A DNA stretch of 64,000 nucleotides from Cohnella sp. WQ 127256. Its GTDB lineage: Bacteria > Bacillota > Bacilli > Paenibacillales > Paenibacillaceae. The notes beneath the pieces were generated by a model. It was given only the letters and a program-made list of their open reading frames with translations, searched no databases and was not told the origin of the DNA. Below, one piece after another: positions 53,101 through 60,593 of the stretch. The stretch spans positions 186,001 through 250,000 of the forward strand of contig NZ_JAMZCY010000005.1 in assembly GCF_024519285.1 (NCBI RefSeq), written 5' to 3'. The translations under genes and the position numbers were made by a program. Position 1 is the first letter of the stretch. Each line of letters begins with the position of its first letter.

Positions 53101-54957
53101 ATCATGATCGGAGACGATTCTGTCACTCAGACGGTATATGCGCCGTATACGGGAGCACGCGGCACGGCATTGACGGAGCTTACTTTCGAATACGAAGTAC
53201 CGGCCGGGCTCGCAGATGTGGACGGTATTGAAGTTGCCGCCGCGTTGGAGCTCCCGAATGGCGCAAACATCGTTCGCGCCTCCGGCGGAGCCGCCGCTTC
53301 GCTGACGTACGAAGCACCGGACACGAGCGGAATACGTATCGTGGCGATACCGCCCGATGTTACCCTGACGGTTGCACCGAACGGATTGGCACGTAAAGCG
53401 ATCAGCGTGACGGCAAACGTGTATGGAGTCGCTGCGGGTAATGCGCTGACGGAGCTCCGTTGGCTGGCTGGAAGCCTTAGCGAGGCTGATTTTGCCGGCG
53501 GAACGAAAGGAACCGATATTTTGGCCGCGCAGCAATTCACCATTACTGCCAACGGCGATTATACCGTATATGCCCGAGACGAAGCAGGCAATGAAGCAAT
53601 GAAAGCCATTATCGTCACCGGCATCTCAACATCGTCTTCGTCTGGTAACGTCGTTCGACCGGTCACTTCGGAGACGACCGTAAAGTTAAATCCGGATGGA
53701 GGGATTACGGCTCTTGTCGATCCATCCGACATCAAACAGGTTAAGCGTTCGGACGGCACGGTGATCGAACAGGTCAACCTCTCCGAACGGACGAGGGAGC
53801 GAGTGCTGGAACTCCTGAAAGATGCGAAGGAACCGTTTGTCAGCATTGAAATCGGCGATCAGGAACAAGCGGTACAGACACATTTTCCGGCTGACTGGAT
53901 CTCGAATATGGCCAAAGCTTATCCGAATGCGATTATCGAGGTGAGGCTGAACGACTCCAGCTTCCAATTGCGGATAAGCGTGATCGATCTGACCGGCTTG
54001 GCGGAGCGTCTCGACGCGGAAGTATCGGATTTGACCGTGAGCATCATTCAGGAGCAGGCCGGCGAGGATGTTCGACAGGAGATCGAACGGATTGGCGTTT
54101 CCCAAGGTTTTACTGTATTCGCCAACGTCATCGACTACAAGGTGACGGCGGAAGCAAACGGGCAATCGTTGGAGGTGCGCGACTTCGGCGGATCGTACTT
54201 GATCCGGACCATTAAATTGGACGGAAAGAAAACGAACCGTAACCTGGTTGCCGTTCAGTATATCCCGGCAAACAGAACCGTCGTTTTTGTTCCGGCACAG
54301 CTGGAAACCGGTCCAGAAGGCACAAAGGAAGCGATTCTGAACGTGCCGCATAACAGCTTGTACACAGTCGTAGATGTGCAGGCCCGACCGTTCGCCGACT
54401 TAAACGGATACTGGGCGAAGGTGGATGTGGAGCATCTGGCGTCCAAGCTACTGGTGAACGGTGTGGCGGCCGACCGTTTCGGGCCAGAGGGAACCATTAC
54501 TCGAGCGGAATTCTCGGCCTTGCTCGTTCGCGGGTTGGGGCTATCCGTGAAGGAGAGCGAGGGCGGTGCCCGGTTTGCGGATGTTCCTGCATCCGCATGG
54601 TATGCGTCTGCGGTCGATGCGGCGGTGGCGAGCGGGCTGGTGAGAGGCATCGGTGCCGGACGTTTTGCGCCCAACGACCCGATTACCCGCGAGCAAATGG
54701 CCGTGGTGATCGGCGGCGCCTTAACCTTCACCGGCCATAGAACCGGTGGCGATGGGCAAGAGGGCGGCCGTCTGGCCGCTCTCACGGATAGTGACTCCAT
54801 TTCTTCATGGGCGCAAGCAGCGGTAGTCCGAGCATCGGAAGCCGGTATTATTAAAGGGATGGAAGACGGACGCTTCGCGCCGACGGAGTATGCGACAAGG
54901 GCGCAGGCTGCGGTTATGCTGAAGAGGTTCCTGCAATACGTGCATTTTATCGATTAA
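50122..54957 (+). CDS. S-layer-anchored protein with leucine-rich and FIVAR-type repeats
   Basis: A 1,611-residue cell-surface protein. Signal peptide 1-28 (ending VYAA). Residues about 30-245 are BspA-like leucine-rich repeats (VVIPNSVKVIQTYGF, SIDLPDSLLTIGASAF). From about 245 to 955 are nine 80-residue helical repeats of FIVAR type (ALGAAITAAQQALTDHPEG, QLNSAVQVFNAAVLQPG). Two Ig-like or uncharacterised regions follow to about 1420. Three SLH domains (FADLNGYW..., FADVPASAWY..., DSDSISSWAQ...) end the protein and bind pyruvylated secondary cell-wall polymer. Composition is clearly GC-richer than its AT-rich neighbours. It likely acts as an adhesin or polymer-binding surface protein. AAAGGAG precedes the ATG. 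Confidence 0.93.
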   Translation: MKNSFLCLLIALFAFGTSFSQIRPVYAAENDFTYTVGSNGATVTDYGGTDLNVVIPGTYEGMAVTEIGRSAFDTYGTGKPKITSVVIPNSVKVIQTYGFRYTSLTSIDLPDSLLTIGASAFENNPLTTVVFPDSVTTIGNYSFYMNSLTSIRLSENLKTINGGAFDTNHITKLVIPAGVTNVGSSSFYNNSLTSVTVLGKATTFGTGVFAGNPSNLKIFGNANSPAAAYAPNNGHTFVDGTELFQAVASAKSLLKSHLPGTGVGQVPANAYNDLSAAYDAAMLFIEGIGNATVASDLADAATPLTSSIAAFNSQIVQAGNPAALGAAIVAAQQALTDHPQGVNAGQTSAGDRSALQNAIAAAQQIFNQADKYLQGELEEAVANLETAIDTFEDVIITAGDPTALGAAITAAQQALTDHPQGVNVGQASAGTRTALQTASNASQHILDNASNYTQDQLDIAVGQLNSAVQVFNAAVLQPGIPTALGAAIAAAQQALTDHPEGVNVGQASAGTRIALETAIDTAQQIVDDASNYTQDQLDTAVSQLNSAVQVFNAAVLQPGIPTAMGAAITAAKQALMDHPEGVNVGQTSAGTRTVLETAIGTAQLIVDNASNYTQDQLDTAVVQLNLAVQVFNAAVLQPGIPTALGGAITAAQQALTDHPEGVNVGQTSAGTRTALETAIGTAQLIVDNASNYTQDQLDTAIGQLNSAVQVFNTAVLQPGIPTAMGGAITAAQQALTDHPEGVNVGQTSAGTRTALETAIGTAQLIVDNASNYTQDQLDTAVVQLNSAVQVFNAAVLQPGIQTALSAAITAAQQALMDHPEGVNVGQTSAGTRTALETAIGTAQLIVDNANNYTQDQLDTAVGQLNSAVQVFNTAVIQPGIQTALSAAITAAQQALTDHPEGTDVGQASADDRAALQTAIDAAQAIADDAENQSQIRLDEASVSLSEALAEFEAAWVGLVLTTSANDLYGTSDTLRFKVFYGYEVTVTGTPTVPIMIGDDSVTQTVYAPYTGARGTALTELTFEYEVPAGLADVDGIEVAAALELPNGANIVRASGGAAASLTYEAPDTSGIRIVAIPPDVTLTVAPNGLARKAISVTANVYGVAAGNALTELRWLAGSLSEADFAGGTKGTDILAAQQFTITANGDYTVYARDEAGNEAMKAIIVTGISTSSSSGNVVRPVTSETTVKLNPDGGITALVDPSDIKQVKRSDGTVIEQVNLSERTRERVLELLKDAKEPFVSIEIGDQEQAVQTHFPADWISNMAKAYPNAIIEVRLNDSSFQLRISVIDLTGLAERLDAEVSDLTVSIIQEQAGEDVRQEIERIGVSQGFTVFANVIDYKVTAEANGQSLEVRDFGGSYLIRTIKLDGKKTNRNLVAVQYIPANRTVVFVPAQLETGPEGTKEAILNVPHNSLYTVVDVQARPFADLNGYWAKVDVEHLASKLLVNGVAADRFGPEGTITRAEFSALLVRGLGLSVKESEGGARFADVPASAWYASAVDAAVASGLVRGIGAGRFAPNDPITREQMAVVIGGALTFTGHRTGGDGQEGGRLAALTDSDSISSWAQAAVVRASEAGIIKGMEDGRFAPTEYATRAQAAVMLKRFLQYVHFID
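50845..53000 (+). repeat. Nine 240-bp tandem repeats in the S-layer gene
   Basis: Units recur every 240 bases (for example at 51085, 51325, 51565, 51805, 52045, 52285, 52525, 52765). Units three to seven are nearly identical, while the first two and the last have diverged. The pattern is that of recent unequal recombination within a surface-protein gene. Confidence 0.9.
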
Positions 54958-55427
54958 GACAAGAAATTAAGCAAAGAAATCAGTCCAAAACTCATCGAGA
55001 TACTCATTCATTAATAAAAAACGAAACGACCGTTTAAGATGATTCCTGTTTGTTCGGGGTCATCTTTTTTATTTCCAACGATAGCGGAAAGTCCGCGTCC
55101 GGCGCGGTGGCGTCCCTGAAGATGAACGTTATAGGGAAATTTGCAAGTATTGGCCGGACGCTGATATCTATAAAGTACTGGAAGGAAATTGATGCGCTGT
55201 ATTCGTATATTACTGCTGTATGCAGGTTGGAATGCTACTGCCAATTCGGTTATTCAACTAATGGAGAACTATAGTTGAATCGAGTACACAAACTAGCAGG
55301 CACAGCGGCAGCTTGCTCGTTTTAATTAAGTAAGTGTAGTTATGCGAAACAATAAGCTTCCTTTTTAGTTAATATAGTAAGGGGTGAGAAAGTGGACCAC
55401 GCAAGAAAATCTTGAGTAAGGTTATTG
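54958..55427. other. Gene-free stretch after the S-layer gene
   Basis: It holds the terminator at 55037-55070 and the degenerate motif AATGGAGAACTATAGTTG at 55260, related to flanks of the dispersed hairpins. No gene is supported. Confidence 0.5.
55037..55070 (+). terminator. Terminator after the S-layer gene
   Basis: AGATGATTCC pairs with GGGGTCATCT (two G-T pairs) around a 9-base loop, followed by a run of six T. Confidence 0.7.
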
Positions 55428-55595
55428 ATGAACCAGAGAAAATATCTGAGCAGGGCAATTGAAAATGGATTTTTGGGTCGATTTGTTTATTATATCAACG
55501 GAAACCTTGATCAGTTAGGTAAGTATAAATTAGATGAATCCTACTTAATAGACCTAGTTAATCAGGTGCAATGGGGAGACGATAAAGGGATATGA
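55428..55595 (+). CDS. Small protein coupled to a phosphotransferase
   Basis: A 55-residue frame, MNQRKYLSRAIENGFLGRFV and onward, ending NQVQWGDDKGI. Its stop overlaps the ATG of the next gene (ATGA), a strong sign that it is translated. The composition is protein-like with a Tyr/Leu-rich middle (YYINGNLDQLGKYKL). A GAGTAAGG site lies six bases before the start. It may be the end of a longer ancestral gene, because in-frame stops lie just upstream. Function unknown. Confidence 0.5.
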   Translation: MNQRKYLSRAIENGFLGRFVYYINGNLDQLGKYKLDESYLIDLVNQVQWGDDKGI

Positions 55596-56506
55596 GTAGT
55601 TCGAATCAATGGGATGCAGAATGGGAAGTATCAGAAGAATTGGCTTATAAATTAATAAGCAGTCAGTTTCCACAGTTAGCTTCAAAAAGCGTGCAAAAAC
55701 TAGGATATGGTTGGGATAACACTGTCTTTCTTGTCGGGGCCGAATATGTATTTCGCTTTCCAAGAAGAGAAGTTGCAATTAATTCTATAAGGATGGAAGG
55801 AAAAATACTACCAAAGCTTAAAGATTATTTTTCCATTGCATATTCTTTACCGATGTTTTTTGGGGAAGGGGATTATGATTATCCTGCACCCTTCCTAGGC
55901 TACCCCTATTTATCCGGAGGGTTTCCAATCGGATTAACTGACAAGCAACGTTCGTTATCAGTAACAACGCTCGCACAATTTTTAAAAAGTCTACATGCAT
56001 TCCCTGTGGAAATCGCCCAAGAAAATGGAGTTCAACAAGACCATAGAAATTTGACTGATATTGCGATGCGTAAGGAAAAGATGCATAAATTCATTTCCGA
56101 CCTTGCCCTTCATTTTAGTGAAGACGAATATCGTGCAATATCGAATTATTTGGAACAGCTCAGAACTGAAAGAGTGAAACAAAAGTACGTATTCCTTCAT
56201 GGTGACCTTCATTTTAAAAATATTCTGGTAGATGAGGATGGAAGAGTTACAGGGATTATTGACTGGGGAGATATCAATATAGGACATCCTGCTTGTGACT
56301 TGAATGTTGTATATAGCTTTTTACCTCCGGATGCGCGTTCTGACTTTTTCAAAGAATATGGGGAGGTAGATGAAGAAACGAAGATATTAGCTCGATTGAT
56401 TGCCATATATATTCCCATTTTGATAATGATGCAGGCAATTGATGATAAAGATGAAAGGTTGGTTGATGAAGCAAGAACGAACATAAAACGTGCTCTCGCT
56501 GATTAA
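55592..56506 (+). CDS. Aminoglycoside/macrolide-phosphotransferase-like kinase
   Basis: A 304-residue APH-fold kinase. LGYGWDNTVFLVGAEYVFRF is the nucleotide loop and Lys/Arg region, HGDLHFKNILVDEDG the catalytic loop with Asp and Asn, and GIIDWGDINIGHPACDLNVVY the metal-binding Asp. The GWDN start and length resemble APH(2'')- and Mph-type antibiotic kinases, but many chromosomal relatives have no known antibiotic substrate. It is translationally coupled to the 55-residue frame before it. The second such kinase in the window (46475) is only distantly similar. Confidence 0.85.
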   Translation: MSSSNQWDAEWEVSEELAYKLISSQFPQLASKSVQKLGYGWDNTVFLVGAEYVFRFPRREVAINSIRMEGKILPKLKDYFSIAYSLPMFFGEGDYDYPAPFLGYPYLSGGFPIGLTDKQRSLSVTTLAQFLKSLHAFPVEIAQENGVQQDHRNLTDIAMRKEKMHKFISDLALHFSEDEYRAISNYLEQLRTERVKQKYVFLHGDLHFKNILVDEDGRVTGIIDWGDINIGHPACDLNVVYSFLPPDARSDFFKEYGEVDEETKILARLIAIYIPILIMMQAIDDKDERLVDEARTNIKRALAD

Positions 56507-56649
56507 GGGGTGAAGCCAACATTTTGACGGTTTTTTGCGCTTAGCATTAGCGGATGTACCAAGCCGATTTCCGACTGATTGTTGACTGCTAATGATGTTT
56601 AGTGGTCATTGGTCCAGCTACTGTTATATAACAATAGGAGGCTGAATTT

Positions 56650-56925
56650 ATGCGCTACTTTGAAAGAGTAAAGAAATTATCAGTTTGGCTCATTTTGATA
56701 AGTGTATTATTTTTTCTCTTAATGATTATTTTCTATAACACAAGCAACTTTAAAGAGCTTATCTACTATGATATTAACGACAAACCGCTAGAAAAGCTTT
56801 TAACGCTCGTTTCATTACTGATTGCTATATTCAGTTTATTATTAGGCATTACGTTGAGAGTCATAGCCAAAGATGCTGAGGAAGACATAGGCGTTGTAGA
56901 AAAGCTTATAAGAACAGAAGATTAA
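56650..56925 (+). CDS. Small membrane protein
   Basis: A 91-residue protein with two membrane helices (VWLILISVLFFLLMIIFY and LLTLVSLLIAIFSLLLGITL) and an acidic C-terminal tail (DAEEDIGVVEKLIRTED). ATAGGAGG precedes the ATG by eight bases. It is monocistronic, with a GGCTACC-type hairpin 28 bases after its stop. The family is not recognised. Confidence 0.62.
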   Translation: MRYFERVKKLSVWLILISVLFFLLMIIFYNTSNFKELIYYDINDKPLEKLLTLVSLLIAIFSLLLGITLRVIAKDAEEDIGVVEKLIRTED

Positions 56926-56952
56926 GCGAACAGAACACTTTAGCTTCACCAG

Positions 56953-56983
56953 AACAGGCTACCGAAATAATCGGTAGCCTGTT
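56953..56983. terminator. Terminator hairpin, GGCTGCC family
   Basis: A 13-bp perfect stem AACAGGCTACCGA with loop AATAA and partial T tail. The paired C-to-T/G-to-A change (compensated on both arms) relative to the other copies shows selection for the stem. Confidence 0.78.
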
Positions 56984-57068
56984 TAACTAATATAGTAGTG
57001 TTTTGCCAGAGTAACACATCCGCTTCACCTACAATATGATGAGTCTAGAAATCTAAAGAGGTGAGCCA

Positions 57069-57512
57069 ATGGCAGTCGTAAAAGCCAGAAAACAGGATAT
57101 TGATATGTTGGCAAGGTTGCTTCGTGCTGAAGCTGAGACCGAAGGCGAAATGGGCATGCTCCTTGTTGGAAATGTTGGCATTAACCGAATAAGGGCGAAT
57201 TGCTCCGATTTTAAAGGACTCCGCACAATTCCCCAAATGATCAACCAGCCTCATGCATTCGAAGCGTTGCAGCATGGTATGTACTATCAAAACGCAAGAG
57301 AGAGGGAACGCCGTCTGGCGCAACGGGCTGTGAATGGGGAGCGGAATTGGCCAGCCAAATTCTCCCTATGGTATTTCCGTCCAGGAACGTTCGAAAATCC
57401 CGGACCATGTCCGCCAACTTGGTATAATCAGCCGCAAGCAGGACGATGGAAGAAGCACTGTTTTTATGAACCGACCGCGGAAGAATGTGAAAGTGTATAT
57501 AATACGTTATAA
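57069..57512 (+). CDS. cwlJ: Spore cortex-lytic enzyme CwlJ
   Basis: A 147-residue SleB/CwlJ-type cell-wall hydrolase, without the peptidoglycan-binding domain of SleB and without signal peptide, as is normal for CwlJ, which sits in the spore coat. The catalytic Glu lies in ARLLRAEAETEGEMGMLLVG; NVGINRIRANCSDFKGLRTI, QPHAFEALQHG and NWPAKFSLWYFRPG are close to Bacillus CwlJ. The enzyme degrades the cortex during germination when activated by Ca-dipicolinate. AAAGAGGTGAG precedes the ATG. The gerQ partner is not adjacent. This is clear evidence that the host forms endospores. Confidence 0.95.
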   Translation: MAVVKARKQDIDMLARLLRAEAETEGEMGMLLVGNVGINRIRANCSDFKGLRTIPQMINQPHAFEALQHGMYYQNARERERRLAQRAVNGERNWPAKFSLWYFRPGTFENPGPCPPTWYNQPQAGRWKKHCFYEPTAEECESVYNTL

Positions 57513-57989
57513 TTTTATAAACGAATAGAGCTCAGTATCTCTTGACCTGACTGGTCACTGCCATTTGTCGGCTGACAAGAACATTGACCGAATGAAGTCT
57601 GCTTAAATTGCGGGCTTTATTTATTATCGGATCAAGTTCTTGTCATTTGTCATTGTCAAGAACATTGTCTGGTTCCCGATCGATGGAGGAAAGTTACGAG
57701 TGCGAAGGGATTTCATCTTAGTACATAGAATTTTGTGATAGAGGGGTGATGCATTTTGAAAAATCTATTAGAAACTGAACGGCTGCTTTTGAGGAACCGA
57801 GGAGAGCGAAGACGAGAGTTGTATCGCCGTTTCTTCTAATCACCTCGGTAAAGGTAGTTGCAAATGAGCTATACTACCTTTACTCAACTAAAGGGCAGTA
57901 AGTGTAGATTATAATTTTCTAACAATAAGTGCGATAATTATCTAAGGGAGTACGAATAATTAATTCATTGACAAAGGGCGCGATTTTAG
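57513..57989. other. Mostly gene-free stretch with short repeats
   Basis: GACAAGAAC-type motifs occur in both orientations (about 57576, 57632 and 57655), with TGACAAGAACATTG and TGTCAAGAACATTG as near direct repeats. The stretch also holds the truncated acetyltransferase start listed separately. No other gene is supported. Confidence 0.45.
57756..57839 (+). pseudogene. Truncated GNAT acetyltransferase start
   Basis: A TTG-started frame after GAGGGGTGA reads MKNLLETERLLLRNRGERRR and stops after 27 residues. ETERLLLR is the standard first strand of RimJ/RimL-type acetyltransferases; the sequence after it is not from that family. Only the promoter-proximal end of the gene survives. Confidence 0.5.
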
Positions 57990-58445
57990 ATGGATTGTTG
58001 TGCACCATCAAATAATACAGAAGCTATAAAAACGGAGTGTCCATCATGCGGTGAAAAAGGCAAGAATGTGCAACTCATAACGCTCAAGTCTTTGCTTAAA
58101 TCATCAGCAATAGAAATCATTGAACCCGAGAACTCTTACGTTTTTTGTTCTAACCCTGCTTGCTCTATCGTTTACTTCAGCGGGAACTATTCGCAAACGT
58201 TTGTTGAGAACGACATAAAGGTGCAAGTATACCAAAAAAATCAGAGTACAGATGTGCCTGTGTGTTACTGTTTTGATTGGACGAGAGAGCGGCTTCTTCA
58301 AAGCGTTGGAAGCGACCCAAAACCTGCTGAACAAATCAAATCTCATGTTCAGGCGGGGCGATGTGGGTGTGAAGTAAATAATCCCCAAGGGGCTTGTTGC
58401 TTAGGTAATGTGAACGTTTTTTTACGGGGTCTCAAAGAGGTGTAA
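57990..58445 (+). CDS. CopZ-like protein with zinc and [2Fe-2S] sites
   Basis: A 151-residue Cys-rich protein resembling the N-terminal domain of archaeal-type CopZ and related stand-alone proteins. The first half has MDCCAP, CPSCGEKGKNVQLITLKSLL and VFCSNPACSIVYFSG, which fit a zinc site. The second half has CYCFDWTRERLL and CGCEVNNPQGACCLGNV, the four-Cys pattern of a BFD-like [2Fe-2S] cluster. It would take part in redox-linked copper or mercury handling; the copper-binding chaperone domain itself is absent. The ribosome site is poor (AAAGGGCG). There is no adjacent copper ATPase. Confidence 0.75.
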   Translation: MDCCAPSNNTEAIKTECPSCGEKGKNVQLITLKSLLKSSAIEIIEPENSYVFCSNPACSIVYFSGNYSQTFVENDIKVQVYQKNQSTDVPVCYCFDWTRERLLQSVGSDPKPAEQIKSHVQAGRCGCEVNNPQGACCLGNVNVFLRGLKEV

Positions 58446-58499
58446 ATTAGCAAAAAAATTTGGATTTACTCAACTAACGGGGAACTTTAGAGTAACGAC

Positions 58500-58529
58500 A
58501 ACAGGCTGCCAGCAGATAGACAGCCTATT
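58500..58529. repeat. Degenerate GGCTGCC-family hairpin
   Basis: AACAGGCTG pairs with CAGCCTATT (one G-T). It is preceded by CAACTAACGGGGAACTTTAG and GTAACGAC, the same leader as the inverted repeat at 44919. Confidence 0.6.
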
Positions 58530-58610
58530 AAGCTATTGGGCAGGAGAATTGAATAAAAGCAGCGAATTCATTGTTGGTGAAATACCATATTATGGATGTG
58601 TCCAAAATGA

Positions 58611-59038
58611 ATGAATAAAGTGGTAAATTTTATTCGGGTGATTTGACCAACTCGACGATTGAAAATGCTAACTTAAATGAGACAACAATTAGATATGCAA
58701 ACATGAAAAATGCCCAAATCATTCATGTCGACTTAACGGGTACTACGGTTCGAGCCAGTAATTTATCTGAAATGAATATGGAAGGTAATGCATGGTGGGA
58801 CATGCGCATGAATCGGTGTGATGTGTATGGATTGAATTTTGATGCTGGAACTTTGGAGGGGGCTACGGTCGCCAACTCGCATCTTGTAAATCTAACGATA
58901 GATAATTGTGTAATTGATGGTTTAAAAATAAATAGCGTTTTGATAAAAGAGTTGATTGAGAATCATCCCGATTACCGTTTTAATGGGGAATCGATTCCTA
59001 AAAATATTCATTATAACGAGGCAGGGGAACGTATTTAA
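58611..59038 (+). pseudogene. Pentapeptide-repeat-type gene with a one-base frameshift
   Basis: The main frame (TTG at 58643 or upstream without start) encodes LTNSTIENANLNETTIRYAN, AQIIHVDLTGTTVRASNLSE and later DNCVIDGLKINSVLIKEL, a pentapeptide-repeat-like beta-helix of about 130 residues. The ATG at 58611 gives MNKVVNF and then goes out of frame; adding one T to the T-run at about 58628-58631 joins it as MNKVVNFYSGDLTNSTIEN, a natural start. Either the gene is frameshifted or the sequence has a homopolymer error. Translation from TTG 58643 would give a shortened protein. Confidence 0.6.
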
Positions 59039-59417
59039 TTATTAAGCTAATAGAGAACTATAGTTTGTTGATATCAAAATGATTAAGCAGAATAACAGGA
59101 TTGTTTTATTCATAGGAATGCTCCTTCGTCCGTCGTGTGGAGTGGGATAGTTATGGTAATTATAGGATATCAAAAAATGCTGGATTGTTCATAGTGAATA
59201 TTGGGTTAAGCAATTTCTGTCAGAATGTGAGAAAAATTGTTGACGAATGGAAGATGTTATTAATATAATGAGTTAACTAAAAATAGGATATTAAACGCGA
59301 GGAAGCACCCGCAGACATCTTTTTTATCGTTGTCCGCTGATCTTTCTCTTTTTTTATGTCTTTTATAAGGAGTTGGAGTAAGACAAGCCCGAGCTTCTAT
59401 CAAATTGAGGGGGAATT
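59039..59417. other. Upstream region of the secreted two-gene operon
   Basis: No gene. It contains the sigma-A promoter at 59240-59269 and an untranslated leader of about 140 bases without a recognised riboswitch fold. AGAGAACTATAGTTTG near 59050 is another degenerate copy of the dispersed motif. Confidence 0.5.
59240..59269 (+). promoter_or_regulatory. SigA promoter of the secreted-protein operon
   Basis: TTGACG, 18 bases, TATAAT. Transcription would start near 59276, about 143 bases before the first gene. Confidence 0.68.
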
Positions 59418-60593
59418 ATGATGAAAAAAGTGATGGCATTAATGTTGATAATGGCTATGGGAGTGGGATTGTTTTTAGTGGGGGGCGTGGGAGCGACTTC
59501 CTCTAAACCAGACGTTACCTTTGTTATTGATGGACAAACATTTAAGACTCCAGCAGGTGAGCCAGATCCGTATGTGAATAATGATCAAAGGACAATGGTT
59601 TCTATTCGGTTCTTCGCTAATGCAATTGGTATGGCTGGTAAGGATGTGAAATGGAGCAATAAGACTCAGACAGCGACGCTTCTACGGGATGGCAATGAAG
59701 CTACGATTACTGTTGGTAACCCGATCATGAAGGTTAATGGGACAAGCATCACGATGGATACAAAAGCGGAGATGAAGAACGGCCGCTTGTTCATTCCCGT
59801 TCGGTTTGCTGCTATCGCGCTTGGTGTTTACTTTGAGTGGGATGGAGATCGGAAGGTTATCACGATAAATAGCAAAGAAGAAGTAGAGCCAATTCCTGCG
59901 TTTAAGTACGTGCTTCCTGGGGATGAGGTTTTTGACAATCCTAAGATTGATAGAATGATTAGCTTCTTCTGGGCTAAGCCAGTTGGTGGTAAATTCTTAT
60001 TCCGCGCAGACGAGTTTTCTCAAGCTGAGGATGCTGTTAACTATTCGTTGAAAACGGAGATTAATCCTAAGATTAACGAGCAAATTTATAATGCGACTAA
60101 AGTTCTATTGGACGAGAATCATTTTGTTCATACCGCTTTCTACGAAGGCGATCCGGAAGGATCGACAGGTAGTATCGCGGTAGTATCGTTTTATAGGAAT
60201 GAACTATTTGCTCGTAATGGTCAAAGCTATTTCAGTTATAGTTTCTCGGAAGATAAAGTCTTTAATCTTGCAGATTCTTGGAACTATTCGGGGTTTTCAA
60301 AGGAAGTATCGATTGTGTTGGAAGTAAACAGATTATGGCAAGATGCTAAAGATGGTTGGGTTGTACCATTTTACGAACAAAAATTAAGAGCATCGCTTAT
60401 GGCCATATTCGGCGAGAAAAATGGTGAAGGAATTACGGACTATGTAGTATCTGAATATTTAAAGGATCATACAGACATTGGCTATGATGCTAAGATTATT
60501 CGTGATACAAAAAAATTCGGGGATATTAAGTTAGATTATAGAGGAACGCCCGATAATGATTCTCCTAATTTCTATTTCACTATAGGTAGGTGA
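59418..60593 (+). CDS. Secreted protein with copper-amine-oxidase N-terminal domain
   Basis: A 391-residue exported protein. Signal peptide about 1-27 (MALMLIMAMGVGLFLVGGVGA). Residues about 33-150 are a copper amine oxidase N-terminal-like domain (VTFVIDGQTFKTPAGEPDPYVNNDQRTMVSIRFFANAIG, IMKVNGTSITMDT, NGRLFIPVRFAAIALG), a non-catalytic surface domain abundant in Paenibacillaceae. The C-terminal 230 residues (FKYVLPGDEVFDNPKIDRMI and onward) are not recognised. GAGGGGGAA precedes the ATG. Its stop overlaps the ATG of the next secreted protein. Confidence 0.85.
   Translation: MMKKVMALMLIMAMGVGLFLVGGVGATSSKPDVTFVIDGQTFKTPAGEPDPYVNNDQRTMVSIRFFANAIGMAGKDVKWSNKTQTATLLRDGNEATITVGNPIMKVNGTSITMDTKAEMKNGRLFIPVRFAAIALGVYFEWDGDRKVITINSKEEVEPIPAFKYVLPGDEVFDNPKIDRMISFFWAKPVGGKFLFRADEFSQAEDAVNYSLKTEINPKINEQIYNATKVLLDENHFVHTAFYEGDPEGSTGSIAVVSFYRNELFARNGQSYFSYSFSEDKVFNLADSWNYSGFSKEVSIVLEVNRLWQDAKDGWVVPFYEQKLRASLMAIFGEKNGEGITDYVVSEYLKDHTDIGYDAKIIRDTKKFGDIKLDYRGTPDNDSPNFYFTIGR

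Noticed and set aside
51040-54800. Minus-strand frames of about 70-220 residues, six of them at 240-base steps
   Set aside because: They are shadows of the FIVAR repeats and the GC-rich S-layer gene.
59276-59417. Riboswitch in the leader of the secreted-protein operon
   Set aside because: The leader has no recognisable aptamer core and no terminator hairpin.
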